This document shows, piece by piece, positions 53,593 to 63,612 of a DNA stretch of 64,000 bases; the first letter of the stretch is position 1, and every line of letters starts with the position of its first letter. This DNA comes from Phyllobacterium sp. 628 (GTDB taxonomy: Bacteria; Pseudomonadota; Alphaproteobacteria; Rhizobiales; Rhizobiaceae): contig NZ_CP050301.1 of assembly GCF_014189505.1 (NCBI RefSeq), positions 1,309,501-1,373,500 on the forward strand, given 5' to 3'. The notes under the pieces are model-generated. The model was given only the letters and a program-made list of their open reading frames with translations. It had not been told where the DNA came from and made no database searches. The position numbers and the translations under genes are program-made.

Positions 53593-53709
53593 TCGATTGT
53601 GCATCGATTGAAAGCCTTTCTTGAACCATTCTCTTCTATGGTTTAGATCACCGGCTCTGCAAAGGGTCTCAACGACAGGACGGGTATATCCCCGCGAAAG
53701 TGACACACT

Positions 53710-54999
53710 ATGGATCGCATCAAGATTGTTGGCGGTAACAAGCTGAATGGCATCATTCCGATTTCCGGTGCCAAAAATGCGGCATTGCCGTTGATGATCG
53801 CGTCGCTTTTGACCGATGACACGCTGACACTCGAAAATGTACCGCATCTGGCGGATGTCGAGCAGCTGATCCGCATTCTTGGCAATCATGGCGTTGATTA
53901 CTCCGTCAACGGCCGCCGCGAACGTCAGGATGGCGCTTATTCCCGCACCATTCATTTCACAGCACGCAATATCGTAGATACGGTCGCTCCCTATGAACTT
54001 GTGTCCAAGATGCGTGCGAGCTTTTGGGTCATTGGCCCACTTTTGGCCCGTATGGGTGTCGCCACGGTGTCATTGCCGGGTGGTTGCGCCATTGGCACGC
54101 GTCCGGTGGATCTGTTCATTGATGGCCTTCGTGCGCTTGGTGCCAATATCGAGATCGAGAATGGCTATGTCAAAGCCAGCGCCAAGGGCGGCCTGATCGG
54201 CACCCGCTTCACATTCCCGAAAGTATCGGTCGGTGCCACACACGTCATGATGATGGCTGCGACCCTTGCCAAGGGTGAAACCGTTATCGAAAACGCTGCG
54301 CAGGAACCGGAAGTCGTCAATCTCGCCGATTGCCTGAATGCCATGGGTGCGCGTGTGAGTGGTGCTGGTACGCCGACAATCACCATTGAAGGCGTCACCA
54401 GTCTCTCGGGCGCACGCGTTCGCGTTATCCCTGACCGTATCGAGACGGGCACTTATGCCATGGCCGTTGCGATGACGGGTGGTGATGTCATTCTCGAAGG
54501 CGCCGATGCCAGCCTTTTGACCGCAGCGTTGACGACACTTGGTCAGGCTGGGGCGGAAATTTCCGAGACCAATTCCGGCCTGCGCATCGTGCGCAATGGC
54601 CACGGCATCATGCCTGTTGATGTCACAACGCAGCCTTTCCCCGGTTTTCCAACCGATCTGCAGGCGCAGTTCATGGGCCTGATGACCAAGGCAAAGGGGA
54701 CATCGCACATTACCGAGACCATTTTCGAAAACCGCTTCATGCACGTGCAGGAACTGGCGCGTCTTGGCGCAAAGATTTCCCTGTCGGGCCAGACAGCAAA
54801 GATCGAAGGCGTGGAACGCCTGAAAGGTGCGCCGGTTATGGCGACCGATCTGCGTGCGTCCGTATCTCTCGTTATCGCCGGTCTGGCGGCTGAGGGCGAA
54901 ACGACGGTCAACCGCGTTTATCATCTCGATCGCGGATTTGAGCGTCTGGAAGAGAAACTCTCCCGTTGCGGCGCAGTGGTTGAGCGCATCAGCGACTGA
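53710..54999 (+). CDS. murA: UDP-N-acetylglucosamine 1-carboxyvinyltransferase
   Basis: A 429-aa enzyme that adds enolpyruvate to UDP-GlcNAc, the first committed step of peptidoglycan synthesis. K22 in GAKNAALP and the catalytic Cys126 in [12 protein letters not shown] are in place; Cys rather than Asp here predicts fosfomycin sensitivity of the enzyme. RADLRAS-type sequence near the C-terminus reads [15 protein letters not shown]. It is the first gene of the conserved murA-DUF2948-hisD block. Confidence 0.97.
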   Translation: MDRIKIVGGNKLNGIIPISGAKNAALPLMIASLLTDDTLTLENVPHLADVEQLIRILGNHGVDYSVNGRRERQDGAYSRTIHFTARNIVDTVAPYELVSKMRASFWVIGPLLARMGVATVSLPGGCAIGTRPVDLFIDGLRALGANIEIENGYVKASAKGGLIGTRFTFPKVSVGATHVMMMAATLAKGETVIENAAQEPEVVNLADCLNAMGARVSGAGTPTITIEGVTSLSGARVRVIPDRIETGTYAMAVAMTGGDVILEGADASLLTAALTTLGQAGAEISETNSGLRIVRNGHGIMPVDVTTQPFPGFPTDLQAQFMGLMTKAKGTSHITETIFENRFMHVQELARLGAKISLSGQTAKIEGVERLKGAPVMATDLRASVSLVIAGLAAEGETTVNRVYHLDRGFERLEEKLSRCGAVVERISD

Positions 55000-55118
55000 T
55001 CTGCTGCACTTTATCCCAACAGTAGAATTCCATTTGCCTGTACTTTCCTCTAACAGGAAAGGGAATGTGGCGCGCGTTGCGCGCGCCATGAGCCTGAACA
55101 GTCATGCAAAGGGTAGAC

Positions 55119-55556
55119 ATGGACACTCTCAAACTCATCGCGCTTGATGAGGAAGATCTGCAAATCCTTTCTGCGCATCTGCAGGATTCCGTGCTGAAGA
55201 TTGGCGATATCGATTATTTGCCCGCTGAAAAGCGGCTAGTGCTTGGTGTCAACCGCTTTGTCTGGGAGCAGGCCGCCAACGGCAAGCGTCACCGCAGCTT
55301 TGAACGCCGCCGCACAGCGCTGCATTTCGCGCGCGTGAACAGCCTCAAAGCCACCGGCATAGACCGTCAGTTCAAGGACGATGTTCTTTCGCTTCTGTCA
55401 ATCCGCTTCATTCTTGGGGATGCCCCGTCAGGGGTGATCGAGCTGACATTTGCAGCCAACAAGGCGTTGCGGCTGGAAGTGGAGGCGATCGAAGCACAAT
55501 TTGCCGATCTCGGCCCTGCCTGGGATACCGAATTCAAGCCGGAACATGATGCCTGA
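55119..55556 (+). CDS. DUF2948 family protein
   Basis: A 145-aa protein: LKLIALDEEDLQILSAHLQDSVL, IDYLPAEKRLVLGVNRFVWE, RRRTALHFARVNSLKATGID and FILGDAPSGVIELTFA. This is the complete DUF2948 pattern, an alphaproteobacterial protein of unknown function whose gene sits between murA and hisD in many Rhizobiales. The ATG at 55119 is used; an ATG at 55104 is in frame. hisD starts 21 bp after its stop. Confidence 0.9.
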   Translation: MDTLKLIALDEEDLQILSAHLQDSVLKIGDIDYLPAEKRLVLGVNRFVWEQAANGKRHRSFERRRTALHFARVNSLKATGIDRQFKDDVLSLLSIRFILGDAPSGVIELTFAANKALRLEVEAIEAQFADLGPAWDTEFKPEHDA

Positions 55557-55577
55557 CGGGCAAGAGGAGCGATCACA

Positions 55578-56870
55578 TTGGCATTGGTGTTAAGGCAATC
55601 CGAACCCGATTTTGAATCCCGTTTTGCCGCGTTTCTTTTGACGAAACGCGAGATATCGGAGGACGTTGACCGGGTGGTGGCTGATATTATCCACCGGGTT
55701 CGTACTGAGGGCGATGCGGCACTCATCGACTATTCAAAGCGTTTCGACCGTATTGACCTCGTTCAGCATGGTATCGCCATAACTGAAGCCGAAATTGACG
55801 CGGCTGTTGCCGCTGCTCCACTCGAAACCGTCGAAGCACTCAAGCTGGCGCGTAACCGCATTCATTCCCACCATCAACGCCAGATGCCTCAGGATGACCG
55901 TTACACCGATGCGCTGGGCGTGGAACTGGGCTCGCGCTGGACTGCGGTGGAATCGGTTGGCCTTTACGTGCCTGGGGGCACGGCCAGCTACCCGAGTTCG
56001 GTTCTGATGAACGCCGTACCGGCTCAGGTTGCCGGTGTGGAACGCATCGTGATGGTGGTGCCGTCGCCCGATGGCAAGCTCAATCCGCTGGTTCTGGTTG
56101 CTGCCCGTCTTGCCGGTGTATCCGAGATTTATCGTGTTGGCGGCGCACAGGCCGTTGCTGCCCTGGCCTATGGCACGGAAACGATCGCTCCGGTTGCCAA
56201 GATCATTGGTCCCGGTAATGCCTACGTGGCCGCCGCCAAGCGCCGCGTTTTCGGCACGGTTGGCATCGATATGATTGCCGGACCTTCCGAAGTATTGATT
56301 CTTGCCGATAGCGATAACAATCCGGACTGGATTGCCGCCGATCTTCTGGCCCAAGCCGAACATGACACCGCATCGCAATCGATATTGATCACCAATGACG
56401 AGACCTTTGGCGAGGCGGTTATCGCGGCGGTCGAACGCCAGTTGAAAACACTGCCGCGCACCGAAACTGCCAGCGCGAGCTGGCGCGATTACGGCGCGGT
56501 CATCTACGTTCAGGATTTCGAATCCGCTCTGCCGCTTGTCAACCGCATTGCTGCGGAGCATTTGGAGATTGCAACGGTTGATCCCGAATTATTGCTGGCC
56601 GGTGTGCGTAATGCCGGTGCTATTTTCCTTGGCCGCTATACGCCTGAAGTGATCGGCGATTATGTCGGGGGCTCCAACCATGTTCTGCCGACGGCACGGT
56701 CGGCGCGGTTCTCGTCTGGCCTTTCAGTGCTTGACTATGTGAAGCGAACGTCCATCCTGAAGCTGGGTGTGGAACAACTGCGTGCTCTGGGACCAGCGGC
56801 GATAGAACTCGCGCGCGCCGAAGGTCTCGATGCACATGGCAATTCCGTCGCCATACGATTGAACCTATAG
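55578..56870 (+). CDS. hisD: Histidinol dehydrogenase
   Basis: A 430-aa zinc- and NAD-dependent enzyme that oxidises L-histidinol to histidine, the last two steps of the pathway. Visible: [89 protein letters not shown] and [15 protein letters not shown]. The start is a TTG at 55578 with GAGGAG upstream. It lies in the murA-yacG block, away from other his genes, as usual in Rhizobiales. Confidence 0.96.
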   Translation: MALVLRQSEPDFESRFAAFLLTKREISEDVDRVVADIIHRVRTEGDAALIDYSKRFDRIDLVQHGIAITEAEIDAAVAAAPLETVEALKLARNRIHSHHQRQMPQDDRYTDALGVELGSRWTAVESVGLYVPGGTASYPSSVLMNAVPAQVAGVERIVMVVPSPDGKLNPLVLVAARLAGVSEIYRVGGAQAVAALAYGTETIAPVAKIIGPGNAYVAAAKRRVFGTVGIDMIAGPSEVLILADSDNNPDWIAADLLAQAEHDTASQSILITNDETFGEAVIAAVERQLKTLPRTETASASWRDYGAVIYVQDFESALPLVNRIAAEHLEIATVDPELLLAGVRNAGAIFLGRYTPEVIGDYVGGSNHVLPTARSARFSSGLSVLDYVKRTSILKLGVEQLRALGPAAIELARAEGLDAHGNSVAIRLNL

Positions 56871-56877
56871 GACGATA

Positions 56878-57363
56878 ATGACAGCAACGGGCAATGCCGA
56901 TGCGCGACTGATTGATGTGGAGCTGGACGAGACCATCGGCCGCTCTACGCCGGATGTCGAGCATGAGCGCGCCGTTGCCATTTTCGATCTCATCGAAGAG
57001 AACAGTTTCCGCCCGGTCAGCGATGAGGGGGCGGGTCCCTATCGCCTCAAGATTTCCCTGATCGAGTCGCGGCTGGTTTTCGCCATTTCGCGTGAAACCG
57101 GCGATGATGTCGTGACCCATATTCTGTCATTGACGCCACTGCGCAAGGTTGTGAAGGATTATTTCCTGATCTGCGAGAGCTATTACGAGGCTATCCGCTC
57201 CTCCAGCCCGAGCAAGATCGAAGCGATCGATATGGGCCGCCGGGGGTTGCATAATGAGGGGTCGCAAGCGCTGATGGACCGGCTGAACGGCAAGATCGAA
57301 GTGGATTTCGATACGGCTCGCCGCCTTTTTACCCTGGTTTGTGTGCTGCATTGGCGGGGATGA
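56878..57363 (+). CDS. UPF0262 family protein
   Basis: A 161-aa protein: [74 protein letters not shown] and [13 protein letters not shown]. This is the UPF0262 pattern, restricted to alphaproteobacteria and always near hisD as far as I recall. Function is unknown. Its stop overlaps the next start by 4 bp (ATGA), and it follows hisD by 7 bp, so the three are one transcript. Confidence 0.9.
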   Translation: MTATGNADARLIDVELDETIGRSTPDVEHERAVAIFDLIEENSFRPVSDEGAGPYRLKISLIESRLVFAISRETGDDVVTHILSLTPLRKVVKDYFLICESYYEAIRSSSPSKIEAIDMGRRGLHNEGSQALMDRLNGKIEVDFDTARRLFTLVCVLHWRG

Positions 57364-57839
57364 GCGATCCTATGGGCATCGAGCCGGTAAAGCTCCCGGA
57401 CGAACAGGATCCTGCCAAACGGGTGATGCCGACCGCAGTGCTCTTCATCTGCGGAATGAATTCCATCCGCTCGCCCATCGCTGAAACCCTGGCGCGGAGT
57501 CTTCTGCCGCCACGCGTCTATATCGCATCTGCCGGTGTAGAGAAGGGTGAACCGGATCCCTTTGTCGATGCGGTGCTGGAAGAACTGGGCTTGAAACGCA
57601 TTTCTTCGCATCCCCGCACTTTCAAGGAGCTCGAAGATGACTATTTCGACCTGATCATCACGTTGTCCCCCAAGGCCCATCACATGGTGCTGGAATTGAC
57701 GCGGACGACCTCAGTGAATGTCGAATACTGGCCGACACCCGATCCAACGCTGGTGCGTGGGCGGCGTGATCAGATCATGGAGGCCTATCGCGACGTGCGC
57801 GATAACCTCAAACATCATATTCAAGAGCGTTTTGGCTAG
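57360..57839 (+). CDS. Low-molecular-weight protein tyrosine phosphatase family protein
   Basis: A 159-aa protein with the LMW phosphatase P-loop, [16 protein letters not shown], giving C31-X5-R37. The general-acid Asp lies in [14 protein letters not shown]. It could dephosphorylate tyrosine phosphoproteins or, as in related ArsC-like members, reduce arsenate; no extra Cys pair for the latter is seen. The ATG at 57360 sits in the ATGA overlap with UPF0262. A small CGGCC/GGCCG hairpin follows the stop. Confidence 0.85.
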   Translation: MSDPMGIEPVKLPDEQDPAKRVMPTAVLFICGMNSIRSPIAETLARSLLPPRVYIASAGVEKGEPDPFVDAVLEELGLKRISSHPRTFKELEDDYFDLIITLSPKAHHMVLELTRTTSVNVEYWPTPDPTLVRGRRDQIMEAYRDVRDNLKHHIQERFG

Positions 57840-57927
57840 GCAATTTGCGGCCTTGTGAGGCCGTGCACAGTTGCATCAAACTCCCTTGTTCACAAATGGC
57901 GCGCAATACTATAGGTTCCGCGCAAAA

Positions 57928-57960
57928 TTGCGGTCGAGTGTGACCGCAAATTTGTTTTTT
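57928..57960 (+). terminator. Terminator-like hairpin directly in the infA leader
   Basis: A perfect 8-bp stem, TTGCGGTC (57928-57935) with GACCGCAA (57942-57949), a 6-nt loop, then ATTTGTTTTTT. The T-run ends 16 bp before the infA ATG, leaving no room for a promoter in between. infA transcription must therefore pass through it, which suggests attenuation. Confidence 0.7.
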
Positions 57961-57976
57961 GGAGATAGAACTACGC

Positions 57977-58195
57977 ATGGCGAAAGAAGAAGTACTAGAG
58001 TTTCCCGGTCTCGTGACGGAGCTGTTGCCCAACGCGATGTTCCGGGTAAAGCTCGAAAATGATCATGAAATTATTGCTCACACGGCCGGCCGTATGCGCA
58101 AGAACCGCATTCGCGTTCTCGCAGGTGACAAGGTTCTTGTTGAAATGACCCCATACGATCTGTCCAAGGGTCGCATTACCTACCGCTTCAAATAA
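57977..58195 (+). CDS. infA: Translation initiation factor IF-1
   Basis: A 72-aa S1/OB-fold protein: [50 protein letters not shown] and [17 protein letters not shown]-1 occupies the ribosomal A site during initiation. Length and sequence are canonical. Start: the ATG at 57977 with GGAG upstream; an extension to 57959 is not family-like. It is preceded by the hairpin described at 57928 and followed 57 bp later by maf. Confidence 0.97.
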   Translation: MAKEEVLEFPGLVTELLPNAMFRVKLENDHEIIAHTAGRMRKNRIRVLAGDKVLVEMTPYDLSKGRITYRFK

Positions 58196-58252
58196 GTCCT
58201 AGGGGCTTCGGCCCGGCTTGTCCGCTGGACACGAATTTCCAGGAATGCGTTC

Positions 58253-58879
58253 ATGAGCGATCAACACAAACTGGTTCTGGCATCTGGTTCACCGCGCCGG
58301 CTGGCGCTGCTGGGTCAGATCGGCCTGGAGCCGGATCGGCTGCTGCCTGCCGATGTGGATGAAACGCCTTTGCGTGCGGAACATCCGCGTTCGCTGGCGC
58401 GCCGCCTGTCCCGTACGAAAGCTGAAAAGGTAGCAGGCGAGCTGAAAGGCGACGCCGAGCTTGGCAATGCCTATATTATTGCTGCCGATACGGTGGTGGC
58501 TGTTGGCCGCCGCATCTTGCCAAAGGCTGAAATTCTTGATGACGCGACAAGCTGCCTGCGGCTTTTGTCCGGCCGCTCGCATCGTGTTTATACCGGTCTT
58601 TGCCTGGTGACACCCAAGGGCAAGATCCGGCAGGATTTGATTGAGACGCGCGTGCGCTTCAAGCGTCTTTCCCGCGAAGAGCTGGAAAGCTATCTTGCTT
58701 CGGGCGAATGGCGCGGCAAAGCCGGTGGTTATGCCATTCAGGGGCTTGCGGGCGGCTTTGTCGTCAAGCTCGTGGGTTCATACAGCAATGTGGTTGGTTT
58801 GCCTCTCTATGAGACTGCCAGCCTCCTGCATGGCGAAGGCTATCCGGTCTATGCCAACTGGCAATCGTCAAGACATTAA
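58253..58879 (+). CDS. maf: Maf-like nucleotide pyrophosphatase
   Basis: A 208-aa protein that hydrolyses non-canonical or pyrimidine nucleoside triphosphates. Visible: [77 protein letters not shown] and [16 protein letters not shown] with the GYAIQG motif. It lies between infA and yacG as in other Rhizobiales, and the yacG gene begins 13 bp after it (or overlaps it, if an earlier start is used). Confidence 0.93.
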   Translation: MSDQHKLVLASGSPRRLALLGQIGLEPDRLLPADVDETPLRAEHPRSLARRLSRTKAEKVAGELKGDAELGNAYIIAADTVVAVGRRILPKAEILDDATSCLRLLSGRSHRVYTGLCLVTPKGKIRQDLIETRVRFKRLSREELESYLASGEWRGKAGGYAIQGLAGGFVVKLVGSYSNVVGLPLYETASLLHGEGYPVYANWQSSRH

Positions 58880-58892
58880 ACGGGACGATCAA

Positions 58893-59102
58893 TTGACGGA
58901 CGAAAACAAAAGCGCGGCGAACGTAACGCCATTGCGGTCGACGCGGCCGTGCCCCGAGTGCAAACGACCATCCCAGCGCGAGCATTATCCTTTTTGTTCG
59001 AGCCGGTGCCGGAATGTTGACCTCAATCGCTGGCTGAGTGGCGCTTATGTGCTGCCTGCCGTTGAAAGCGCCGACGACAGCGAGACTGATCTCGAAGACT
59101 GA
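58893..59102 (+). CDS. yacG: Zinc-ribbon protein YacG (DNA gyrase inhibitor)
   Basis: A 69-aa protein with four zinc-binding Cys, C20 and C23 (CPEC) and C35 and C39 (CSSRC), followed by the NVDLNRWLSGAYVLP helix. YacG binds GyrB and inhibits gyrase. Start: the TTG at 58893 gives a normal N-terminus. An ATG at 58851 in the same frame would add 14 residues and overlap maf by 29 bp; it cannot be excluded. Confidence 0.88.
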   Translation: MTDENKSAANVTPLRSTRPCPECKRPSQREHYPFCSSRCRNVDLNRWLSGAYVLPAVESADDSETDLED

Positions 59103-59133
59103 GTTCCTGAGATCTGCGGCCCGCAACCGCCTT

Positions 59134-60219
59134 CTAAAGTTTGATAATTTTTGTTGTGGCGGGTTGCCCAAGCACAATGTTGATCGCTCGCAGCACGTTG
59201 ATACTATCGATCAATGGCATGATCTTCGACGTCTTTTCACCATTTCGAATGGCGTCCATCACCGCCATGGCTTCAAATTGCATGCCGCTGCCCTCAAACG
59301 GATAGTCTTCGCTATGGCGTCCGGGTACAGGCAACCGGTCGAGCAGCTTGCCCAGAAAGCCCTGAGGCCGCTTCAGAGGGCCAAACGGCGTTGCAGCCAG
59401 AAACGGCCTGTACTGCGTTATTCGCTGGGCTTTGACAAAATCCCCGTCGAGCCGGAGTGCGCCCTGTGCGCCTTCAATGACAAAATGATTCGCTCCATCC
59501 CGGTCAAAGCCGCAGGAAAGGACAGCTTCAGCCTCGTCATAATGCAGGGTGATATCGGAACTCATGTCAACGCCATTGGGCGCGGCATGCCACAAGCCGG
59601 ATACTTTCTGCGGCTGACCAAGGAAATGCATGGCAAGCGACACGCAGCAAATGCCCAGATCAAGCGTCGCGCCGCCACCCAGAGAACGATTGAACAGCCG
59701 GCTTTCGGTTTCAAAGTCATGGGCATAACTAAGTTCCGCAGTGATCCGGCGGATCGTACCGATCCCGCCCGCGTCGATCTTGGCTTTTGCAGCAATGACA
59801 GCGGGCAGGAACCGCACCCACAGCCCTTCCATTGCGAAGACCTTGATTCGTGCCGCTTCGCGCTGGATGACTGCGGCTTCCATATGGGATGGGGCCAGGG
59901 GCTTTTCTGTCAAAATTGCTTTGCCGGAACGCACAGCCTTCAGCGATTGCGCCAGATGGACGGAATTGGGCGTTGCGATATAAACGGCGTCGATACCGGG
60001 ATCGGCCAGAAAAGAATCATAATCGCTATAGGCGGTCCGGCCACCGAACGCGTCACGAAATTGTTCGGCATTGGTAAGCGACCGGGAGTGGTTGGCCACA
60101 AGGGCTGCATCGGGCACATGTGCGAGATCAGCGGCGAAACGCTGAGCGATTTCACCGCTTCCGACGATTCCCCAGCCAAAAACACTGCTCTTGGCGGCCT
60201 TGTCCCCCGTTTCACTCAT
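59134..60219 (-). CDS. Gfo/Idh/MocA-family oxidoreductase
   Basis: A 361-aa NAD(P)-dependent dehydrogenase. The Rossmann motif is GWGIVGSGEIAQRFAADL, the EKP lysine is in AILTEKPLAPS, and the C-terminal alpha/beta substrate domain contains GGGATLDLGICCVSLAM, matching the trans-1,2-dihydrobenzene-1,2-diol dehydrogenase-like branch. It acts on sugars or cyclic diols, and the substrate is unknown. It is convergent with yacG and upstream of tRNA-Phe on the other strand. Confidence 0.88.
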   Translation of the reverse strand: MSETGDKAAKSSVFGWGIVGSGEIAQRFAADLAHVPDAALVANHSRSLTNAEQFRDAFGGRTAYSDYDSFLADPGIDAVYIATPNSVHLAQSLKAVRSGKAILTEKPLAPSHMEAAVIQREAARIKVFAMEGLWVRFLPAVIAAKAKIDAGGIGTIRRITAELSYAHDFETESRLFNRSLGGGATLDLGICCVSLAMHFLGQPQKVSGLWHAAPNGVDMSSDITLHYDEAEAVLSCGFDRDGANHFVIEGAQGALRLDGDFVKAQRITQYRPFLAATPFGPLKRPQGFLGKLLDRLPVPGRHSEDYPFEGSGMQFEAMAVMDAIRNGEKTSKIMPLIDSINVLRAINIVLGQPATTKIIKL

Positions 60220-60411
60220 GGAATGCGAATCCTATCCCGTAACAGCTTCAACAAACGCACCAATGCATGCTGTTTGCAAGAGGCAGAAAAAGGGCAAAAA
60301 ATTCGCGAGTTGATGCTGGACAGGGGGATTTTTAGTGTTATAACCCACCCGCTTCTGACGGAAAGTCAACACCGCCAGAAAGGCTTGCCGGATAACGGAA
60401 ATGCCTGAAGT

Positions 60412-60487
60412 GCCCAGATAGCTCAGTTGGTAGAGCAGCGGATTGAAAATCCGCGTGTCCGTGGTTCGAATCCGCGTCTGGGCACCA
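60412..60487 (+). tRNA. tRNA-Phe (anticodon GAA)
   Basis: 76 nt: acceptor GCCCAGA pairing with TCTGGGC, anticodon stem GCGGA/TCCGC with loop TTGAAAA, T-arm with GGTTCGAATCC, and an encoded CCA (60485-60487). It marks the end of the conserved block. Confidence 0.96.
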
Positions 60488-60867
60488 CTTTTCTTCTTTT
60501 ATTATCGCCCTATGCACTATCTGGCAAATTCGGCCAGCCATCCTTCTGCTCATCAGAAGCTGGGACAAATATCTCCGTTCTCCTTCTTCCATGAAATCGC
60601 TCGAACCTATTCAGTAACTTACTGATGGCTTGTCCTTGTGTATTGGTTCGTTTTACTGGTGGTGTGACCGGTGATCGCCCTGATTGCGGAGGGTAGTATG
60701 AAAGAAAAAGCACATGGAACAACTCGGAGCTAAGTGCAGAGCGCTGTGTAACCGAGAATTACGTGCTTTTTCTGGAATATACGAAATAATTTTGGTGAAA
60801 TCAAAAGCAGCATTGGAAACAAGCGATCCATGTTTTAGCTTGAAACATTATTCATACGGAATCATCG
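60488..60867. other. Gene-poor stretch after tRNA-Phe
   Basis: 380 bp, AT-rich toward the right, without a convincing gene. No integrase or copy of the tRNA 3' end was recognised. It precedes two accessory-looking genes. Confidence 0.4.
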
Positions 60868-61551
60868 ATGATGTTATGGTCGCTTTTTCTTAATCATCCA
60901 GGTCGAATTGCTCATAAATGGAAGCATTATTTTCCAGTATATGAAAAGCATTTCTCCCGATACATAAACAGACCAGTGGTCATGTTCGAGATTGGCTGTG
61001 GCGAAGGCGGATCGCTTCAGCTCTGGAAGCAATATCTGGGGCCTCTGGCAACTATCGTCGGGCTAGATATTCGCCCCGAATGCAAAGCTTTCGAAGAAGA
61101 TCAGATACAGGTCAGGATCGGCGATCAGTCTAACCCGGATTTTCTAGGAACCGTCCTCCGGGAGTTTGGCCCTCCGGATATTGTCTTGGATGATGGGAGT
61201 CACATCACAAAGCACGTTGTAGCGTCATTTCAGTTTCTCTATCCCCATGTGACGAGAGATGGGATTTACTTTGTCGAAGATCTTCAGACGGCGTACTGGG
61301 ATGAATTTGGCGGTGGACATAAGCGACCGGGAACATTCATTGAATTGTGCAAAGACCTTATGGACGAATTAAATGCCCAGTATTCCAGAGGATCCGTTCA
61401 AGAATCTGATTTCTCGAAAACTACCCTCTCGATGAGCATGTACAATGCTTTGGCCGTTTTCGAGAAGGGCTCGATAGGCCACACGTTTAATATCCAACTA
61501 GGACAGGGCAAAGAGAGCCTTACCGTTACACAGCCTCCATTGGTAGGCTAA
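60868..61551 (+). CDS. Class I SAM-dependent methyltransferase (sugar O-methyltransferase-like)
   Basis: A 227-aa protein with MFEIGCGEGGSLQLWKQYLG as the SAM-binding motif I, IVGLDIRPECKAFEEDQIQVRIGDQ after it, then PDIVLDDGSHITKHVVASF and GIYFVEDLQTAYW. The DDGSH segment is typical of cephalosporin hydroxylase-type and rhamnosyl O-methyltransferases acting on sugars or natural products. It lies alone after tRNA-Phe, with low-GC codon use unlike the block to its left, which suggests transfer. Substrate unknown; a surface glycan is a guess. Confidence 0.82.
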   Translation: MMLWSLFLNHPGRIAHKWKHYFPVYEKHFSRYINRPVVMFEIGCGEGGSLQLWKQYLGPLATIVGLDIRPECKAFEEDQIQVRIGDQSNPDFLGTVLREFGPPDIVLDDGSHITKHVVASFQFLYPHVTRDGIYFVEDLQTAYWDEFGGGHKRPGTFIELCKDLMDELNAQYSRGSVQESDFSKTTLSMSMYNALAVFEKGSIGHTFNIQLGQGKESLTVTQPPLVG

Positions 61552-61786
61552 TTCATAGCCCGTACGCACAGAGCATTCCGCCAGCGGACAGTTTTCATAG
61601 ATAATGCAGCGCCCTGGGCCACGCTCGGGCGCGTGCAAGTTCGTGGCGAATCCAGCGTCAAGTCGACGCAAAAAATCACAGCATTTTGATAGGTCAACAG
61701 AGCCGAAAATGTTGCACAAGAACCATCGGCGAATCTAAATGTTATGGGGAACATAAATTAAGGCGCAAAGCGCCGGAAAGAGGGAA

Positions 61787-62503
61787 ATGATTCCGGAAGA
61801 CCTGAAGGGGTTTGCTATATGCACATCACCTAGAACTGGTAGTAACTATCTGTGTGAACTCATCAGCAGCACAAATGTTTTGGGTAATCCTGATGAATAT
61901 TTTAATTGGCCAGAGGGTCGCCTGGTGGATGATCCTGCTCACGATGATAGTGTCGAAGGTCGCCTGAGAATTGCGCTTTCAAATGGACAAACTCAAAACG
62001 GAATCTACGGTTTAAAGCTTTTCGCTCACCAGCACGATATTATCTCCAGTAAAATACATTGGAGGTCATATTTACCTAATCTCTCGTTCGTGTTCCTCAC
62101 AAGACGCGACCTCATTGGCCAAGCAATATCATGGGCACTGGCAGTTCAAACGGGCAAGTTTCGTTCAAATCAGGACGCTTTTGGCGAGCCGGATTACGAT
62201 TCGGACCTTATAGAAGAGCTGCTGCTCGAAATTGTCAAAGAGAATGCAAGATGGCAACTGTATTTCGCTGCGGCCGGTATACAGCCCCTTAGTTTTGTTT
62301 ACGAAGATGTGATCTCTGATCCGAAACAATCTTTGGCCAAGTTAGGCGCGTTGATGGGCTTAAATGAATCTCCTCTACCTACCCTATCGTCAGTGGTGAT
62401 TTCGAAACAAAGATCAAAGTTAAATTGCTCGTGGAAAGAGCGATTTATTGCAGACCATCAAGATCGCGAGAAGCTGCATCGCCTCTGCGATTGCTATGCT
62501 TAG
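61787..62503 (+). CDS. Stf0-type PAPS-dependent sulfotransferase
   Basis: A 238-aa protein beginning MIPEDLKGFAICTSPRTGSNYLCELI. The CTSPRTGSNYL segment is the 5'-phosphosulfate-binding loop of Stf0 sulfotransferases, and FLTRRDLIGQAISWALAVQTG is the second, 3'-phosphate-binding segment. Stf0 sulfates trehalose in mycobacteria; rhizobial relatives may sulfate glycolipids or Nod-factor-like molecules. No PAPS synthesis genes are in the window. AT-rich, 235 bp after the methyltransferase gene, same strand. Confidence 0.85.
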   Translation: MIPEDLKGFAICTSPRTGSNYLCELISSTNVLGNPDEYFNWPEGRLVDDPAHDDSVEGRLRIALSNGQTQNGIYGLKLFAHQHDIISSKIHWRSYLPNLSFVFLTRRDLIGQAISWALAVQTGKFRSNQDAFGEPDYDSDLIEELLLEIVKENARWQLYFAAAGIQPLSFVYEDVISDPKQSLAKLGALMGLNESPLPTLSSVVISKQRSKLNCSWKERFIADHQDREKLHRLCDCYA

Positions 62504-62744
62504 CGTGAAGAGGAGGAAATCAGTTAACTTGGTTTTTCGTATCTGATAGTTTCCTGAGCAACAGTTTTCAAAGAATTCATCTATAGCTCAATGAAAAGCC
62601 AAGCAAATTCCATCGAACCTGGGGCATTTGAAGGTGGAATTGGCGGCCAATCAATCGATCTAAAATGACAAGCACTTGCTACTGAAGCCGTCTATAATTA
62701 CACAGGCAGTTCGATTGCTGCGATTTTGGGGTAGCCGGCGTACC

Positions 62745-63590
62745 ATGACGTATCTGGGTAAAAGACAACTTGCTACGGCACTGGCATGCGCCGGTCTTGT
62801 TGCGGGCTGTTTCAGCGGCGCTCTGGCGGCTGATAAGGACCCAGTTGCCAGTGACGGTAAGCCGGTCAATCCAGCTCGTTGGATCGTCACGCTGGGTGCC
62901 AGTGTCGAATATGGCAGCAAGTTCGAAGGCGCACGCTTCAACGGATTTGGCTTCATGCCTTCCTTTGACATTCGTCGCGGCGATGAGCCGGAGGGCATGA
63001 GCGCGCCCGATGATAATATCGATTATACGCTTTTTACCCTTGGCGGGGTGGAATTGGGGCCCGTTGTTGGATTGCGCTCTGGTCGCAGTCATTCTGATGA
63101 CAAGGCTTTTGTCGGGCTCCATCGCGTCTCGTTTACAGTCGACGGTGGTGTGTTTGCGCAATACTGGCCGATAGAAGATCGTTTGCGTGTGCGCGCCGAA
63201 ATCAGACAAGCCTTCAAGGACAGAGGCGGATTGGTCGCGGATCTGTCAGCGGATGTTTTCCAGCGCTATAACAGTTTTCTGTTCTCGGTGGGTCCGCGTC
63301 TCTCGATTGCTGACCAAACCTATATGAAGAACGCCTTTGGCGTGAGCGAGGCGGAAGCCCAGGCCAACCATCGTGTTGAAGCCTACAGCCCCGGTGGGGG
63401 CATCAAGTCGTATGGCGTTGTGGCAGCTACTACCTATACGTTCTCGAATGCGTGGAGTGTTCAAGTTTTCGGCAGATATGATCGCCTCGCAGGCGATGCA
63501 GCGGAAAGCCCGATTGTGCCGCGACTTGGTTCCAAGAATCAAACGGCGGTCGGCGTTACCTGGAACTATTCATTCGGTATTGGCCACTGA
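62745..63590 (+). CDS. MipA/OmpV-family outer-membrane protein
   Basis: A 281-aa protein with a signal peptide (LATALACAGLVAGCFSGALA, cleavage before ADKD). The mature part starts with WIVTLGASVEYGSKFEGA and continues as alternating beta strands (FMPSFDIRR; GPVVGLRSGRS; RLRVRAEIRQAF; SFLFSVGPRLSIAD) ending in WNYSFGIGH. This fits the MipA/OmpV beta-barrel family. Some members scaffold murein hydrolases, others act in osmotic or drug responses. The ATG at 62745 is chosen because the upstream in-frame ATG (62676) would bury the signal peptide. Confidence 0.85.
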   Translation: MTYLGKRQLATALACAGLVAGCFSGALAADKDPVASDGKPVNPARWIVTLGASVEYGSKFEGARFNGFGFMPSFDIRRGDEPEGMSAPDDNIDYTLFTLGGVELGPVVGLRSGRSHSDDKAFVGLHRVSFTVDGGVFAQYWPIEDRLRVRAEIRQAFKDRGGLVADLSADVFQRYNSFLFSVGPRLSIADQTYMKNAFGVSEAEAQANHRVEAYSPGGGIKSYGVVAATTYTFSNAWSVQVFGRYDRLAGDAAESPIVPRLGSKNQTAVGVTWNYSFGIGH

Positions 63591-63612
63591 AGCAGGCCAG
63601 CCTTGGCCTGCT
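63591..63612 (+). terminator. Hairpin after the MipA/OmpV-like gene
   Basis: AGCAGGCCA (63591-63599) pairs perfectly with TGGCCTGCT (63604-63612) across a 4-nt loop, starting immediately after the stop codon. There is no T-run, so it is a weak or Rho-assisted terminator. Confidence 0.6.

Noticed and set aside
61498..61719. Minus-strand Cys-rich reading frame of 73 codons between the methyltransferase and sulfotransferase genes
   Set aside because: It overlaps the end of the methyltransferase gene, has no clear ribosome-binding site and no recognised family; a decayed gene cannot be excluded but is not supported.
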